A stretch of 64,000 nt of DNA from the NCBI GenBank assembly GCA_039978895.1, contig JBDWAL010000034.1, positions 1 to 64,000 of the forward strand, given 5' to 3'. The DNA comes from Aliishimia sp039978895 (GTDB lineage: Bacteria; Pseudomonadota; Alphaproteobacteria; Rhodobacterales; Rhodobacteraceae). Position numbers and translations under genes: made by a program. Under the pieces are notes generated by a model. The model was not told the origin of the DNA and did no database searches. It saw only the letters and a list, made by a program, of their open reading frames with translations. Below are positions 18,429 to 26,420 of this stretch, one piece after another (position 1 is the first letter of the stretch; every line of letters begins with the position of its first letter).

Positions 18429-18988
18429 GTGGCCGTCCCCGATGCGAACGCCCTCTTGGCACGGCCAATGGTCAAAACTACATATTGAGCCAGTGTGAGC
18501 GCACAGCCTGCTAAAACACAGAACACAAAGGGCCAACGCGGCATTGTGAAAATCCCATACAATCTGACAGTTTCATTGCCTTCGACGGAATCAAATATGC
18601 CGGGCGTAATATAATAGAGCAGGATCGCCAGCATCAGTGTCCCGACCGCATGGTGGATCATGTTGAGGATATTACCAGATTTACCGTTTCCGCGTTTCAA
18701 CAACCGATTGAGCAACATATCAGAATGCACATTTCGCCCAGCCGCTATGGCCTGCGGCAATTGCAGAAACACAATTGCCACAATTGAGGCACTCACAATT
18801 TCGGCGGTGGCAGGGAAGGGGGTATTGAAGGCCTCCCGCCCAATCACATCGGCATTGATGATTGCCATGATCCCCAAGGTGCCAAGCCCGCCAATTGCAG
18901 CCAGCGCCAGTGTGACCCGGTTTAGCCAAAGCAGGATCGGCCCGCCCGGTTTCCCGGACGCTTCCTTGGCATCAATCGTGGTTGTCAT
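18425..18988 (-). CDS. TRAP transporter small permease (DctQ)
   Basis: 187 residues from the ATG complementing 18986-18988 (MTTTIDAKEASGKPGG); a TTG four codons upstream is possible. It has four predicted membrane helices (around residues 18-45, 52-75, 96-120 and 135-160) and the INADVIGREAFNTPFPATAE signature of DctQ. It pairs with DctM in the inner membrane. The gene appears intact although its partner genes dctP and dctM are broken, so no working transporter is expected. Confidence 0.82.
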   Translation of the reverse strand: MTTTIDAKEASGKPGGPILLWLNRVTLALAAIGGLGTLGIMAIINADVIGREAFNTPFPATAEIVSASIVAIVFLQLPQAIAAGRNVHSDMLLNRLLKRGNGKSGNILNMIHHAVGTLMLAILLYYITPGIFDSVEGNETVRLYGIFTMPRWPFVFCVLAGCALTLAQYVVLTIGRAKRAFASGTAT

Positions 18989-19029
18989 TTTGCTGCCCAA
19001 TCGCGGGCGTGCTCAATTCCAGCTTCTTT

Positions 19030-20042
19030 TCAAAGCCGCATATAAGCCACCAGAACTTGCGTGCCGGGTTTGCCCTGCGCGTCCAGTCGACCTGCCCATT
19101 CACGGCCAATTTCAGGAAGTTTCTGGGCGTAAGCTAAACGTTTTTCTTCGGAAAGTTCACTGATAATCGCGCCGCCTTCGACGGCTTTGGCAAGGGAGGC
19201 TTCGCCGCCAGCTTTGTACGAATTGGCTGCAATTTCGCGATATTCGTCGGCAACTTCTTGATTCACTTGCTGTACATCTTCTGGCAGTGAATTCCAGGTA
19301 TCGAGTTTCACTGTCAAAGCAGAGGCATATTGAGCGCCAAAGTTGATCTTGGTGATGAGGGTGCAACCTCGTAAAATTTGAAGGGTGCAATGACCGTTTC
19401 AAACGTTATGACGCCATCAAAAAGACCTGTCGACATGGAATTATAAAAGTCAGGCAGAGAGCCGGCGACCGGGGTCGCATCGACGCCTTTCAGCCAGTTC
19501 AGTGCGAGACCTGCCGTGCCAATCTTGTGGCCATCCAGATCGGACACCTCCTCAACGGGGAAGTTGGTGACAAAGTGATATGTATCAATTCCCACAGGTG
19601 CGAACACCATTTGACCATTGTCTGCCCAGGCTTGGGTCATTTCTGGTATTTCGGCATAGAGCTGGTCAATGACTTCCATAACCTTGATCAAATCAGAGGT
19701 TCCGAAAGGAGTGACATAAGTGATTTGGTCCAGCGGTAGTTTGTCCCCCTCAAAAAGCTGCGGGACAAAATCAAATTCAGCCACGCCGCTTTCAACAGCT
19801 TCAAGAACACCCGTCGGAGGCGCGACTGCACCGGCATAAGCTTCGGTCCAGTTGATCGTATGGCCGAGCTCAGCGACGCGCTTGGATATTTCAGGTACAA
19901 AGTGGGTCTAAATTGCTGTAATGCCCTTGGTTAACGGTGGCTGACCCGCACTTATGGTAAAGTTCCATGTCTCTGCCATGGCGTGCAGCCCCGCACTTAG
20001 GGTCATTATACCCGCAAGGGCCGTCATTTTCACTTTGGTCAT
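19030..20042 (-). pseudogene. TRAP transporter solute-binding protein (DctP), nonsense plus frameshift
   Basis: The start complements 20040-20042 (MTKVKMTALAGIMTLSAG, a signal peptide). After 44 codons an in-frame TAG (19908-19910) interrupts TAI-THFVPEISKRVAELG; glutamine would fit. The frame then continues with EAYAGAVAPPTGVLEAVESGVAEFD to the FETVIAPFKFYEVA region, where one base appears missing near 19360. The other frame resumes TKINFGAQYASALTVKLDTWNSL and ends at 19030. Two independent lesions make this gene inactive. Intact DctP proteins have about 335 residues and bind organic acids or related ligands in the periplasm. Confidence 0.85.
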
Positions 20043-20078
20043 GTTTACTCCTCCCTAGAGTTAATCGACCGGCTTTCC

Positions 20079-20097
20079 GAAAACTTTTTTAGTTTTC
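20079..20097. promoter_or_regulatory. AT-rich palindrome upstream of dctP
   Basis: GAAAACT and AGTTTTC form a 7-base inverted repeat with a 5-base spacer between the tetR stop and the dctP start. It could be an operator or a weak attenuator; it differs from the tetR palindrome at 20792-20829. Confidence 0.25.
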
Positions 20098-20109
20098 TGG
20101 TTAGGCGGT

Positions 20110-20799
20110 TTACTTCAGTGGTGTATTGATCTCTGCAGTCTCTGGCTGGCCGAATGAATTGACCAAGAAGGCGACAAGTTCGTCTTTGAGTTCTGCCAGA
20201 TCCTCCGGCGCGCAAAGGTCATTGGAAAGTTCCTTCATTCGCTTGTCTGACTTATGGCCACTGACACTCATCATGACCGTCCCGACCATCAAGTTGTAAC
20301 GCCAATGGATTTCTGTCTCGCTCAAGTGTGGCGCTGCGCGGTGCAGCACTTTGATGTATCGAATTGCGAAACCATCCAATTCTTCGAGCACGACCGCTCT
20401 GGTCCAATCCGTTGGTCGAACCCGGTGCTGAAGCACCAAGTGCGCCAAAAGAAAGCCAGTTCGTGGGGAATCTTCGTTTACATAGGCGTCCACGAAGGCG
20501 TTAATCACGTCGTGAATTACAGGTGTGCTATTCTGCGCGGCGGCTTGGGCTTCGATCTCATCCAGACTATTATGTCGACGCAGAACGGTGCGGCGCGCGA
20601 CGTCGCGAAAGATCGCCAAGGTTAAGTTCTCTTTGCTGCCGTAGTGATAATTAATCGCAGCCATATTCACACCAGCCGCTTCAGCCAATGCGCGGGTTGT
20701 AACGCCGTCGATTCTTTTCTGTGCAAAGAGTTCCTCAGCCACGGCACGGATGGTGTAACGTGTTGTGGACGGTGTAGTTCCAGATTCATTTAATCGCAT
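20110..20799 (-). CDS. TetR family transcriptional regulator
   Basis: 229 residues. The N-terminal helix-turn-helix is typical (RYTIRAVAEELFAQKRIDGVTTRALAEAAGVNMAAINYHYGSKENL), followed by a helical ligand-binding domain. The start codon complements 20797-20799 and lies inside a long palindrome, suggesting autoregulation. It is the first gene of a run in the same direction as the TRAP, MBL and FAH genes and probably controlled that cluster and the divergent cyclase. It is intact although most of the genes it would control are broken. Confidence 0.85.
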   Translation of the reverse strand: MRLNESGTTPSTTRYTIRAVAEELFAQKRIDGVTTRALAEAAGVNMAAINYHYGSKENLTLAIFRDVARRTVLRRHNSLDEIEAQAAAQNSTPVIHDVINAFVDAYVNEDSPRTGFLLAHLVLQHRVRPTDWTRAVVLEELDGFAIRYIKVLHRAAPHLSETEIHWRYNLMVGTVMMSVSGHKSDKRMKELSNDLCAPEDLAELKDELVAFLVNSFGQPETAEINTPLK

Positions 20800-20829
20800 G
20801 TTTCAAACATGTATTTAAAACATGCGATT
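20792..20829. promoter_or_regulatory. TetR operator candidate: perfect 12-base inverted repeat over the start codon
   Basis: AATCGCATGTTT (20792-20803) and AAACATGCGATT (20818-20829) are exact reverse complements with a 14-base spacer that itself contains AAACATG, a third half-site. The tetR start codon lies in the first arm. Such a site between a tetR gene and a divergent target is the normal place for a TetR operator. Confidence 0.65.
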
Positions 20830-20882
20830 TTAAGCAATCTAGTTTATAGCTATCAAAGATATCCGCCAATTCCACCTTGAGT

Positions 20883-21056
20883 GGAGAGCCTGTATTCACG
20901 TTACATTGTGCTGGTATAAAGCGCGGCTTCTGGCATATGGAAAAACTGGCAAACCTTGAACGATTGCCCGCCAAGGGGCTCCAGATCCAGTGCTTTCCCG
21001 TCAAAATCGAAGACGCCGGCGCAGGTTGGTGTTGACCGGTCGCCTTTGTCGAGTAG
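20883..21056 (+). pseudogene. Cyclase/kynurenine-formamidase-like protein, C-terminal remnant
   Basis: The plus-strand frame reads GEPVFTLHCAGIKRGFWHMEKLANLERLPAKG, then IQCFPVKIEDAGAGWC, an in-frame TGA (21033-21035), PVAFVE and TAG. This matches the last fifth of metal-dependent cyclase-family hydrolases (about 260 residues). The TGA fits an arginine codon CGA changed by C to T. The rest of the gene, which would lie toward the TetR operator, is missing, so a deletion joined the operator region to the 3' end. Members of this family are common partners of TRAP and FAH genes in catabolic clusters. Confidence 0.65.
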
Positions 21057-21145
21057 CGAACACCACAATTCACTAATCTGATTATGCCAAGCGGGAATTG
21101 GATTGATCGCAATGCCAGTTTAAACCAGCTTGCGTGCGTTCGCGA

Positions 21146-21334
21146 TCATGACGGATTTGGTCGGCTTGCGTAAATGTGCGCTTTGGCTCGGCGAGCAGAT
21201 TTTACGCCCAGAGGCGAGCTTACCGCTTCCTTCAGAAGATCCTTCGGCGCGTTCATCTCAGCATGCATCTTCTTGAGACGCCGGTTCTGCTCGACCATAT
21301 CCTTTTGAAGAACCTGACCCAGTTTGAGCAGCAA
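21146..21334 (-). mobile_element. IS3-family OrfA fragment
   Basis: The frame contains VEQNRRLKKMHAEMNAPKDLLKEA, matching the leucine-zipper C-terminal part of IS3/IS407-type OrfA proteins. The helix-turn-helix part and OrfB are absent. It may derive from the same kind of element as the OrfB remnant at 14.5-15.0 kb. Confidence 0.6.
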
Positions 21335-21343
21335 ATTCAGCCG

Positions 21344-21505
21344 TCAATCATCCATATTAGAGATCACCGAGTTCACCTGCATTATCATGCGTTGCCGTGC
21401 ATCGGATGCATCCACATCCTCAATATCGAAAAACTCCCGCATGGGCAGACCCAGTACGATGGCAATGACCGACAAAGTCGAGAAATTGGGCGCAGTTTTG
21501 CCAAG
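21344..21505 (-). pseudogene. XRE-type regulator, C-terminal fragment
   Basis: The frame ends PNFSTLSVIAIVLGLPMREFFDIED followed by RQRMIMQVNSVISNMDD, which resembles the end of the helix-turn-helix and C-terminal tail of small XRE-family repressors. Upstream of about 21505 the reading moves between frames (RIALFNICIGFS appears in another frame), so the N-terminal half is scrambled. It lies in the same debris field as the OrfA and cyclase fragments. Confidence 0.5.
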
Positions 21506-21787
21506 CTGTTGGTGAACATGGAGAAACCAATGCAGATGTTGAAGAGGGCGATGCGTAAACTGGTGATCCTTCTTATGGGGATTCCAACAGCCGTTAAGCT
21601 TTTGCGTTGTCAGCTGGCTAACATTCCTGTGACCCCAACTGAAAATTTCATTGACCGAGGGCTTTGGGTTGTTTGCGCAGATCGAAGCCCTCTTTTTTGT
21701 TCCAGCTTGGTTTGCCGCGTTCAGTGGCTTTAACAAACCAATGATACGGATTAGGCATCAGCGCAAAGGTTTTGTTGGGGAACGATC

Positions 21788-22336
21788 ATGGCGCAAAAAG
21801 CAACCATCTATAAAGTCGAGTTGTCTGTCTCAGATATGGATCGCCACTATTATGAAACGCATAAGCTGACGATTGCCAAACACCCTTCGGAAACCGATGA
21901 ACGGATGATGTTGCGGATTTTGGCGTTTGCGTTGAATGCGAATGAACAGCTCGAAATGACCAAGGGATTATCAACAGATGATGAACCAGATATTTGGGCG
22001 AAAAGCCTAAGTGGTGAGCTGAACAGATGGATCTCACTGGGTTTGCCCAGTGAGAAGGTCGTCCGCCAGTCCTGTGGTAAAGCGAAGTCTGTAGTGATCT
22101 ATGCGTATGGGGGTAATCCAGCGGATATGTGGTGGTCAAAGATCCAAAACAGCACCACGCGTTTCGGCAATCTGACTGTGGTGAACCTTGTTCAGCCTGA
22201 GACCAAGGAACTGGCAAAGTTGGCGGATCGTTCCATGCAGATGCAGGTGAACATCCAAGAGGGGCAAGTGATGGTTTCCGTCGGGGACAGTATCGTTTAC
22301 GTGAACCCCCTGGAATTGAAAGCCGCCAAACGTTGA
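21788..22336 (+). CDS. yaeQ: YaeQ family protein
   Basis: 182 residues, the typical YaeQ length. It starts MAQKATIYKVELSVSDMDRHYYETH and has the DERMMLRILAFALNA segment and the WWSKIQNSTTRFGNLTVVNL motif of the family. YaeQ has a PD-(D/E)XK-like nuclease fold, but its role is not established. It stands alone, with debris upstream and a 400-base gap downstream, and appears intact. Confidence 0.88.
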   Translation: MAQKATIYKVELSVSDMDRHYYETHKLTIAKHPSETDERMMLRILAFALNANEQLEMTKGLSTDDEPDIWAKSLSGELNRWISLGLPSEKVVRQSCGKAKSVVIYAYGGNPADMWWSKIQNSTTRFGNLTVVNLVQPETKELAKLADRSMQMQVNIQEGQVMVSVGDSIVYVNPLELKAAKR

Positions 22337-22681
22337 ATGCGCTTGGTCGCCACGGAAATCTTAGCAATAGTTTTGGAAATTCTTCCGGGGTATGGAGGGC
22401 CAACTGTAATATGCATTCATGTTGATGTCTGCAATATACCGTGTTGAGTTGCACGAGTTAACCCTCTGAAAAATTGATTAAATAAAGAAATTCAAGGGTG
22501 TGGTTTTGATGTGTTCATTCGGAAAACCCGGTTTGCAACCAAAACCAATATTATCGGATCAATCATAGAATTCTAACAAATCCATAAGCGATTATTGGTG
22601 TGGTCGTTGTGGCATATGCTCCCTCACCTGCCGTACAAAACTTCTGTTCACATCCAGTACTCGCTTAAAAGGTCAAAAAAT

Positions 22682-22710
22682 TGATCCATTCCGCGTTCCA
22701 GATCGTAACT
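22682..22710 (+). promoter_or_regulatory. Sigma-E (RpoE/ChrR)-like promoter of the photolyase cluster
   Basis: TGATCC (22682-22687) is followed by 16 bases and CGTAAC (22704-22709), so TAAC stands 18 bases after TGATCC. This matches the consensus I recall for the singlet-oxygen ECF sigma factor of Rhodobacter (TGATCC-N18-TAAGA), which is known to drive photolyase genes. It lies about 30 bases before the ATG at 22738. No binding data; the assignment rests on motif and context. Confidence 0.55.
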
Positions 22711-22737
22711 TTGGTGTACAAAATTGGAGCGTTTAAG

Positions 22738-23250
22738 ATGAAAAGTTCGATTCTGAGGTTCAGCACAGTAGCCGGTTTATTGATGTCTTCGCCTGTTTAT
22801 GCAGACGTTAAGGTGCAATTTATCGAAGGCGCGCCAAAAGACCGTTTCGTCATCACAAACGTAGGTGATTGTGATTGGGGCGCACGACAGCTGGAAATCG
22901 ATTTTTCGGCCTCAAATGGCGGTTTGTTTTTTGATGTCACGGGCTCAGGTGCTGGCGTCGAAGTGTTCCAGCCTTTCGAAGTAACGGCAGGCGCAGAACG
23001 CTTGGTGAAAGAGCCAACAATTTCAGATGGCGATCAGAGTGTTACCTTAGATATGTCAGGGCTTGGCCTGGGCGAAACCATTGCGTTCACCACGGATGTT
23101 GATGATACAAATGGGACGCGCGAGATTACCGTCGCCAATGGCGAAATCAGCGGAACAACTGTGTCTATTTTCGTAGGCGGAAAAACTCATTCCGCGAACA
23201 TGGATGCCGATGCCGAAGTTCTGATCACCACATCAAACTGTGACGCCTAG
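22738..23250 (+). CDS. Exported protein, 'aggregation factor core'-like, first gene of the photolyase cluster
   Basis: 170 residues from the ATG at 22738, with GGAG upstream and the sigma-E-like promoter just before it; the frame is open further upstream, but that would include the promoter. The N-terminus is a signal peptide (MKSSILRFSTVAGLLMSSPVYA), so the product is probably periplasmic or secreted. The remaining sequence is beta-rich and acidic, with one internal cysteine (DCDW) and one at the C-terminus (SNCDA) that could form a disulfide. I recall similar roseobacter proteins annotated as aggregation factor core, with no proven function. The photolyase gene starts 14 bases after its stop. 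Confidence 0.75.
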   Translation: MKSSILRFSTVAGLLMSSPVYADVKVQFIEGAPKDRFVITNVGDCDWGARQLEIDFSASNGGLFFDVTGSGAGVEVFQPFEVTAGAERLVKEPTISDGDQSVTLDMSGLGLGETIAFTTDVDDTNGTREITVANGEISGTTVSIFVGGKTHSANMDADAEVLITTSNCDA

Positions 23251-23264
23251 GATTTCAACACGTT

Positions 23265-24797
23265 ATGAAACTGCGATTAATTCTAGGGGACCAGCTCACC
23301 CTGTCTGTTTCAAGTTTGTCAGACGTCACCAAAGACGATGTGATCTTGATGTGCGAAGTGCGGCAGGAAGCGACCTACGTCAAACACCACAAGAAGAAGA
23401 TCGCATTTGTCTTCAGCGCGATGCGGCATTTTGCGAGAGACCTCAGGGATCGAGGGTTCAATGTCCGGTATGTGGAATACGATGCTCCCGACAATGCCGG
23501 TTCGCTGTTTGGTGAAGTTAAAAAGGCACTAGTCTCTCAGACATGCGACGAAGTGATCGTGACCAAACCGGGCGAATATCGCCTGCTTAACGAATTTGGT
23601 ACGTGGGCGGATGAGTTGCCGGTGCCTGTTACATTGCGCGAGGATGGCCGGTTTTTATGCACGACCGAGGATTTTGCCCTTTGGGCGAATGGTCGAAAAC
23701 AAATGCGCATGGAGTACTTCTACCGCGAGATGCGGCGCAAATATTCGATCCTGATGGACCCTGATGGGCCGATCGGGGGGCAGTGGAATTACGATTCGGA
23801 GAACCGCAAACCACCTGCAAGCGGGTTGGATGTGCCCCAGACGTACATGGCCAAACCAGACGACATGACCCAAGCGGTCATTGATCTGGTAGACACACAT
23901 TTTCCGGATCACTTTGGCGATTTGCTTCCGTTCCATTTCGCCGTGACACGGGATCAAGCTTTGGCCGCGCTTGATGAGTTTATCGCCCGGCGTTTGCGTC
24001 TTTTCGGCGACTACCAAGATGCGATGATCCAAGGCGAGCCGTGGATGTATCATAGCCACATTGGGTTATACCTGAATTGCGGCCTTCTGACCCCGTTGGA
24101 ATGTGTGCAGCGGGCCGAGGCTGCGTACCATGATGGCGGCGCCCCGTTGAATGCCGTTGAGGGGTTTATCCGCCAGATTATTGGCTGGCGGGAATATGTG
24201 CGCGGGATCTATTGGCTGAAAATGCCGGACTATAAGACGTTGAATTATTTGGATGCGGACCGGCCGCTGCCGTCGTTTTATTGGACGGGCGACACACAGA
24301 TGAACTGTCTGCGCCAATGCATCACGGAAACCAAAAACAACGCTTATGCCCATCACATTCAGCGTCTGATGGTGCTTGGTAATTTCGCTTTGCTTGCAGG
24401 GCTGCACCCGGACGACGTGAATGACTGGTATATGCTCGTTTACGCCGATGCCTATGAATGGGTTGAATTGCCCAATGTCACCGGCATGATCTTGTTCGCA
24501 GACGGCGGGCAGCTTGGGTCCAAACCCTATGCGGCGAGCGGTGCATACATCAATAGAATGTCGAACTATTGCGGGTCGTGTAAATACAAACCAAGCGTCA
24601 AGAACGGGCCGACAGCCTGTCCGTTCAACTACCTTTATTGGGATTTTTTGGCGCGCAACGATGGCAAGCTGCGTGGCAATCCACGCATGGGGTTCATGTA
24701 CAAGAACCTTGACCGGATGGATGACGAAAAACGCCAAGCGGTCCAAGACGACAGCCGTCGTTTTTTTAGTGCGATAGAGGCCAATGAAAAAGTCTGA
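23265..24797 (+). CDS. Iron-sulfur cryptochrome/photolyase (FeS-BCP, PhrB/CryB-like)
   Basis: 510 residues starting MKLRLILGDQLTLSVSSL. The N-terminal alpha/beta domain is followed by an FAD-binding helical domain with GGAPLNAVEGFIRQIIGWREYVRG and NDWYMLVYADAYEWVELPNVTGM. Cysteines 348, 436, 439 and 452 (the last three in NYCGSCKYKP and TACPFNYLYW) match the four-cysteine [4Fe-4S] ligand spacing of Agrobacterium PhrB (350, 438, 441, 454). This family repairs (6-4) photoproducts with light; some members (Rhodobacter CryB) also act in photoregulation. It overlaps the DUF2256 gene by 14 bases and lies in the sigma-E-like transcription unit. Confidence 0.92.
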   Translation: MKLRLILGDQLTLSVSSLSDVTKDDVILMCEVRQEATYVKHHKKKIAFVFSAMRHFARDLRDRGFNVRYVEYDAPDNAGSLFGEVKKALVSQTCDEVIVTKPGEYRLLNEFGTWADELPVPVTLREDGRFLCTTEDFALWANGRKQMRMEYFYREMRRKYSILMDPDGPIGGQWNYDSENRKPPASGLDVPQTYMAKPDDMTQAVIDLVDTHFPDHFGDLLPFHFAVTRDQALAALDEFIARRLRLFGDYQDAMIQGEPWMYHSHIGLYLNCGLLTPLECVQRAEAAYHDGGAPLNAVEGFIRQIIGWREYVRGIYWLKMPDYKTLNYLDADRPLPSFYWTGDTQMNCLRQCITETKNNAYAHHIQRLMVLGNFALLAGLHPDDVNDWYMLVYADAYEWVELPNVTGMILFADGGQLGSKPYAASGAYINRMSNYCGSCKYKPSVKNGPTACPFNYLYWDFLARNDGKLRGNPRMGFMYKNLDRMDDEKRQAVQDDSRRFFSAIEANEKV

Positions 24798-24951
24798 GCT
24801 GCCACAGAAAACCTGTATGACCTGCGGGCGCCCGTTTGCTTGGCGCAAAAATTGGGCAAAGGTTTGGGATGAGGTCAGATATTGTTCTGAACGATGCCGC
24901 CGCGCACGTCGATCAAAGCCTGCCGAAAACATCACGGAGTTGCCGTCATGA
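24784..24951 (+). CDS. DUF2256 small cysteine-rich protein
   Basis: 55 residues (MKKSELPQKTCMTCGRPFAW). It contains CMTCGRPFAWRKNWAKVW and YCSERCRRAR, forming a CxxC/CxxxC zinc-ribbon-like site typical of DUF2256, a family usually found beside photolyases. It overlaps the preceding photolyase by 14 bases and the next gene by 4 bases, so translation is coupled. The function is unknown; a role in nucleic-acid contact or photolyase maturation is guesswork from the context. Confidence 0.85.
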   Translation: MKKSELPQKTCMTCGRPFAWRKNWAKVWDEVRYCSERCRRARRSKPAENITELPS

Positions 24952-26201
24952 TTGCATCAGAGGATTTGTTTGCGGGCATGTCGACGCCACCGGAAAAGGT
25001 CGTGTTTGAACCAACCCGCCGCGCGGGGCTGGCACGGATGGAACAATTTGCCTCGCGCACTGGGGCGCATTACGCATCCAAGCGCAACTATGATCTGGGA
25101 CCGACGAACCGCGGCACAGTCTCTGCGCTGTCCCCGTGGATAAGGCACAGGCTGATCACTGAGGAAGAGGTGCTGACACAAACGCTGGCGCGGCATAGCC
25201 CGACAACAGCCATGAAATTTATCCAAGAGGTATTTTGGCGCGGCTATTTCAAAGGCTGGCTAGAGCAGCATCCAAGCGTTTGGCACAGCTATCAATCGGG
25301 CGTTCAAGTTGCTCAGAACCGCTTGGACAGCAACGTTCATCTCAACACGAATTACATTAGTGCGATTGATGGCCGGACAGGTATTGAATGTTTTGATCAT
25401 TGGTGTCGCGAACTGAAAGAAACTGGATATCTGCACAACCACGCGCGGATGTGGTTTGCTTCGATCTGGATTTTCACCCTGCGGTTGCCATGGGAACTGG
25501 GGGCAGAGTATTTCTTGTGCCATCTGATCGATGGGGATCCGGCCTCTAACACGCTCAGTTGGCGTTGGGTTGGCGGGCTGCATACAAAAGGCAAAACGTA
25601 TCTCGCGCGGCCTGACAATATCGCCAAGTACACTGATGGTGCGTTTGCACCGACAGGGCAATTGGCTCTGAGCGCTGAGCCGTTGATCGAAGAGTTTGAT
25701 CATCCGTTGGTTCCTATAACAACAATGCCGCGCCAACCTCACAGCGATCACCTGTTGTTGGTCACCGCCGAAGATTGCTGTCCTGAGGATTTCATTGCTG
25801 CTGGCGCGTCTGGCGCTCTCGGTCTGGGTGTTGGGCTCAAACCGGGTCAGAGCGAACAACAGCATGCTTTTGCGGTCGGGGCGATTGGGGATTCAATGGA
25901 GCGTCTTGGCATGTCGTGTAACATCGCAATAGCGGACGATTGGAGTGGCGCTATTATCGAGGCGGCGCAGAAAGCTAGCACCAAGCATGTTGTGACATCC
26001 TATGCGCCAGTCGGTCTCGTCGCGACAAAATTGGGGGAACTGCAAGCGTCACTTGCTGCGGAAGGAATCACGCTTCATCTGCAACGCCGACCCTACGATA
26101 CCCACACATGGCCCCATGCCACGAAAGGTTTCTTCAAGCTCAAGAAAATGATCCCGACTATTCTTAGTAAGCTAGGACACAGCCATGTCGAAGGCCCCTG
26201 A
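24948..26201 (+). CDS. Photolyase-like FAD-binding protein with apparently swapped domain order
   Basis: 417 residues from the ATG at 24948. Residues about 15-240 are the helical FAD-binding part of photolyases: RRAGLARMEQFASRTGAHYASKRNYD, LSPWIRHRLITEEEV, FIQEVFWRGYFKGWLE and LSWRWVGGLHTKGKTYLARPDNI. Residues about 255-417 look like an alpha/beta nucleotide-type domain (LLLVTAEDCCPEDF, VVTSYAPVGLVATKL) ending with FFKLKKMIPTIL. In ordinary photolyases the alpha/beta domain comes first. Light-dependent DNA repair or signalling is likely but unproven. The start overlaps DUF2256 by 4 bases; the 3' end overlaps the next gene by 17 bases. Confidence 0.82.
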   Translation: MIASEDLFAGMSTPPEKVVFEPTRRAGLARMEQFASRTGAHYASKRNYDLGPTNRGTVSALSPWIRHRLITEEEVLTQTLARHSPTTAMKFIQEVFWRGYFKGWLEQHPSVWHSYQSGVQVAQNRLDSNVHLNTNYISAIDGRTGIECFDHWCRELKETGYLHNHARMWFASIWIFTLRLPWELGAEYFLCHLIDGDPASNTLSWRWVGGLHTKGKTYLARPDNIAKYTDGAFAPTGQLALSAEPLIEEFDHPLVPITTMPRQPHSDHLLLVTAEDCCPEDFIAAGASGALGLGVGLKPGQSEQQHAFAVGAIGDSMERLGMSCNIAIADDWSGAIIEAAQKASTKHVVTSYAPVGLVATKLGELQASLAAEGITLHLQRRPYDTHTWPHATKGFFKLKKMIPTILSKLGHSHVEGP

Positions 26202-26409
26202 AATAATGCCTCTTTCCGCCGATCACATCAGCGGAATTATCGAGATGGCCCTGTCGGATCACGTCAGTTTCGCCGATATAAAAACTGAATACGGGATAAG
26301 CGAAAAACACGTTAAGACCCTCATGCGACGGGAACTGAAAAGCAGCAGTTACAAAGCATGGCGCCGGCGTGTGCGCAACTTCGCGGATCGCAGAGACGTT
26401 TATAAATAG
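26185..26409 (+). CDS. TIGR03643/DUF2805 family small protein
   Basis: 74 residues. The pattern LSADHISGIIEMALSDHVSFADIKTEYGISEKHVKTLMRREL and the basic tail SYKAWRRRVRNF are typical of TIGR03643, a helix-turn-helix-like family that tends to accompany photolyases. It overlaps the preceding gene by 17 bases, and the next photolyase gene begins 11 bases later, placing it inside the same operon. The helical, basic composition suggests DNA binding; no function is established to my knowledge. Confidence 0.82.
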   Translation: MSKAPEIMPLSADHISGIIEMALSDHVSFADIKTEYGISEKHVKTLMRRELKSSSYKAWRRRVRNFADRRDVYK

Positions 26410-26420
26410 GGTCGGTATGA

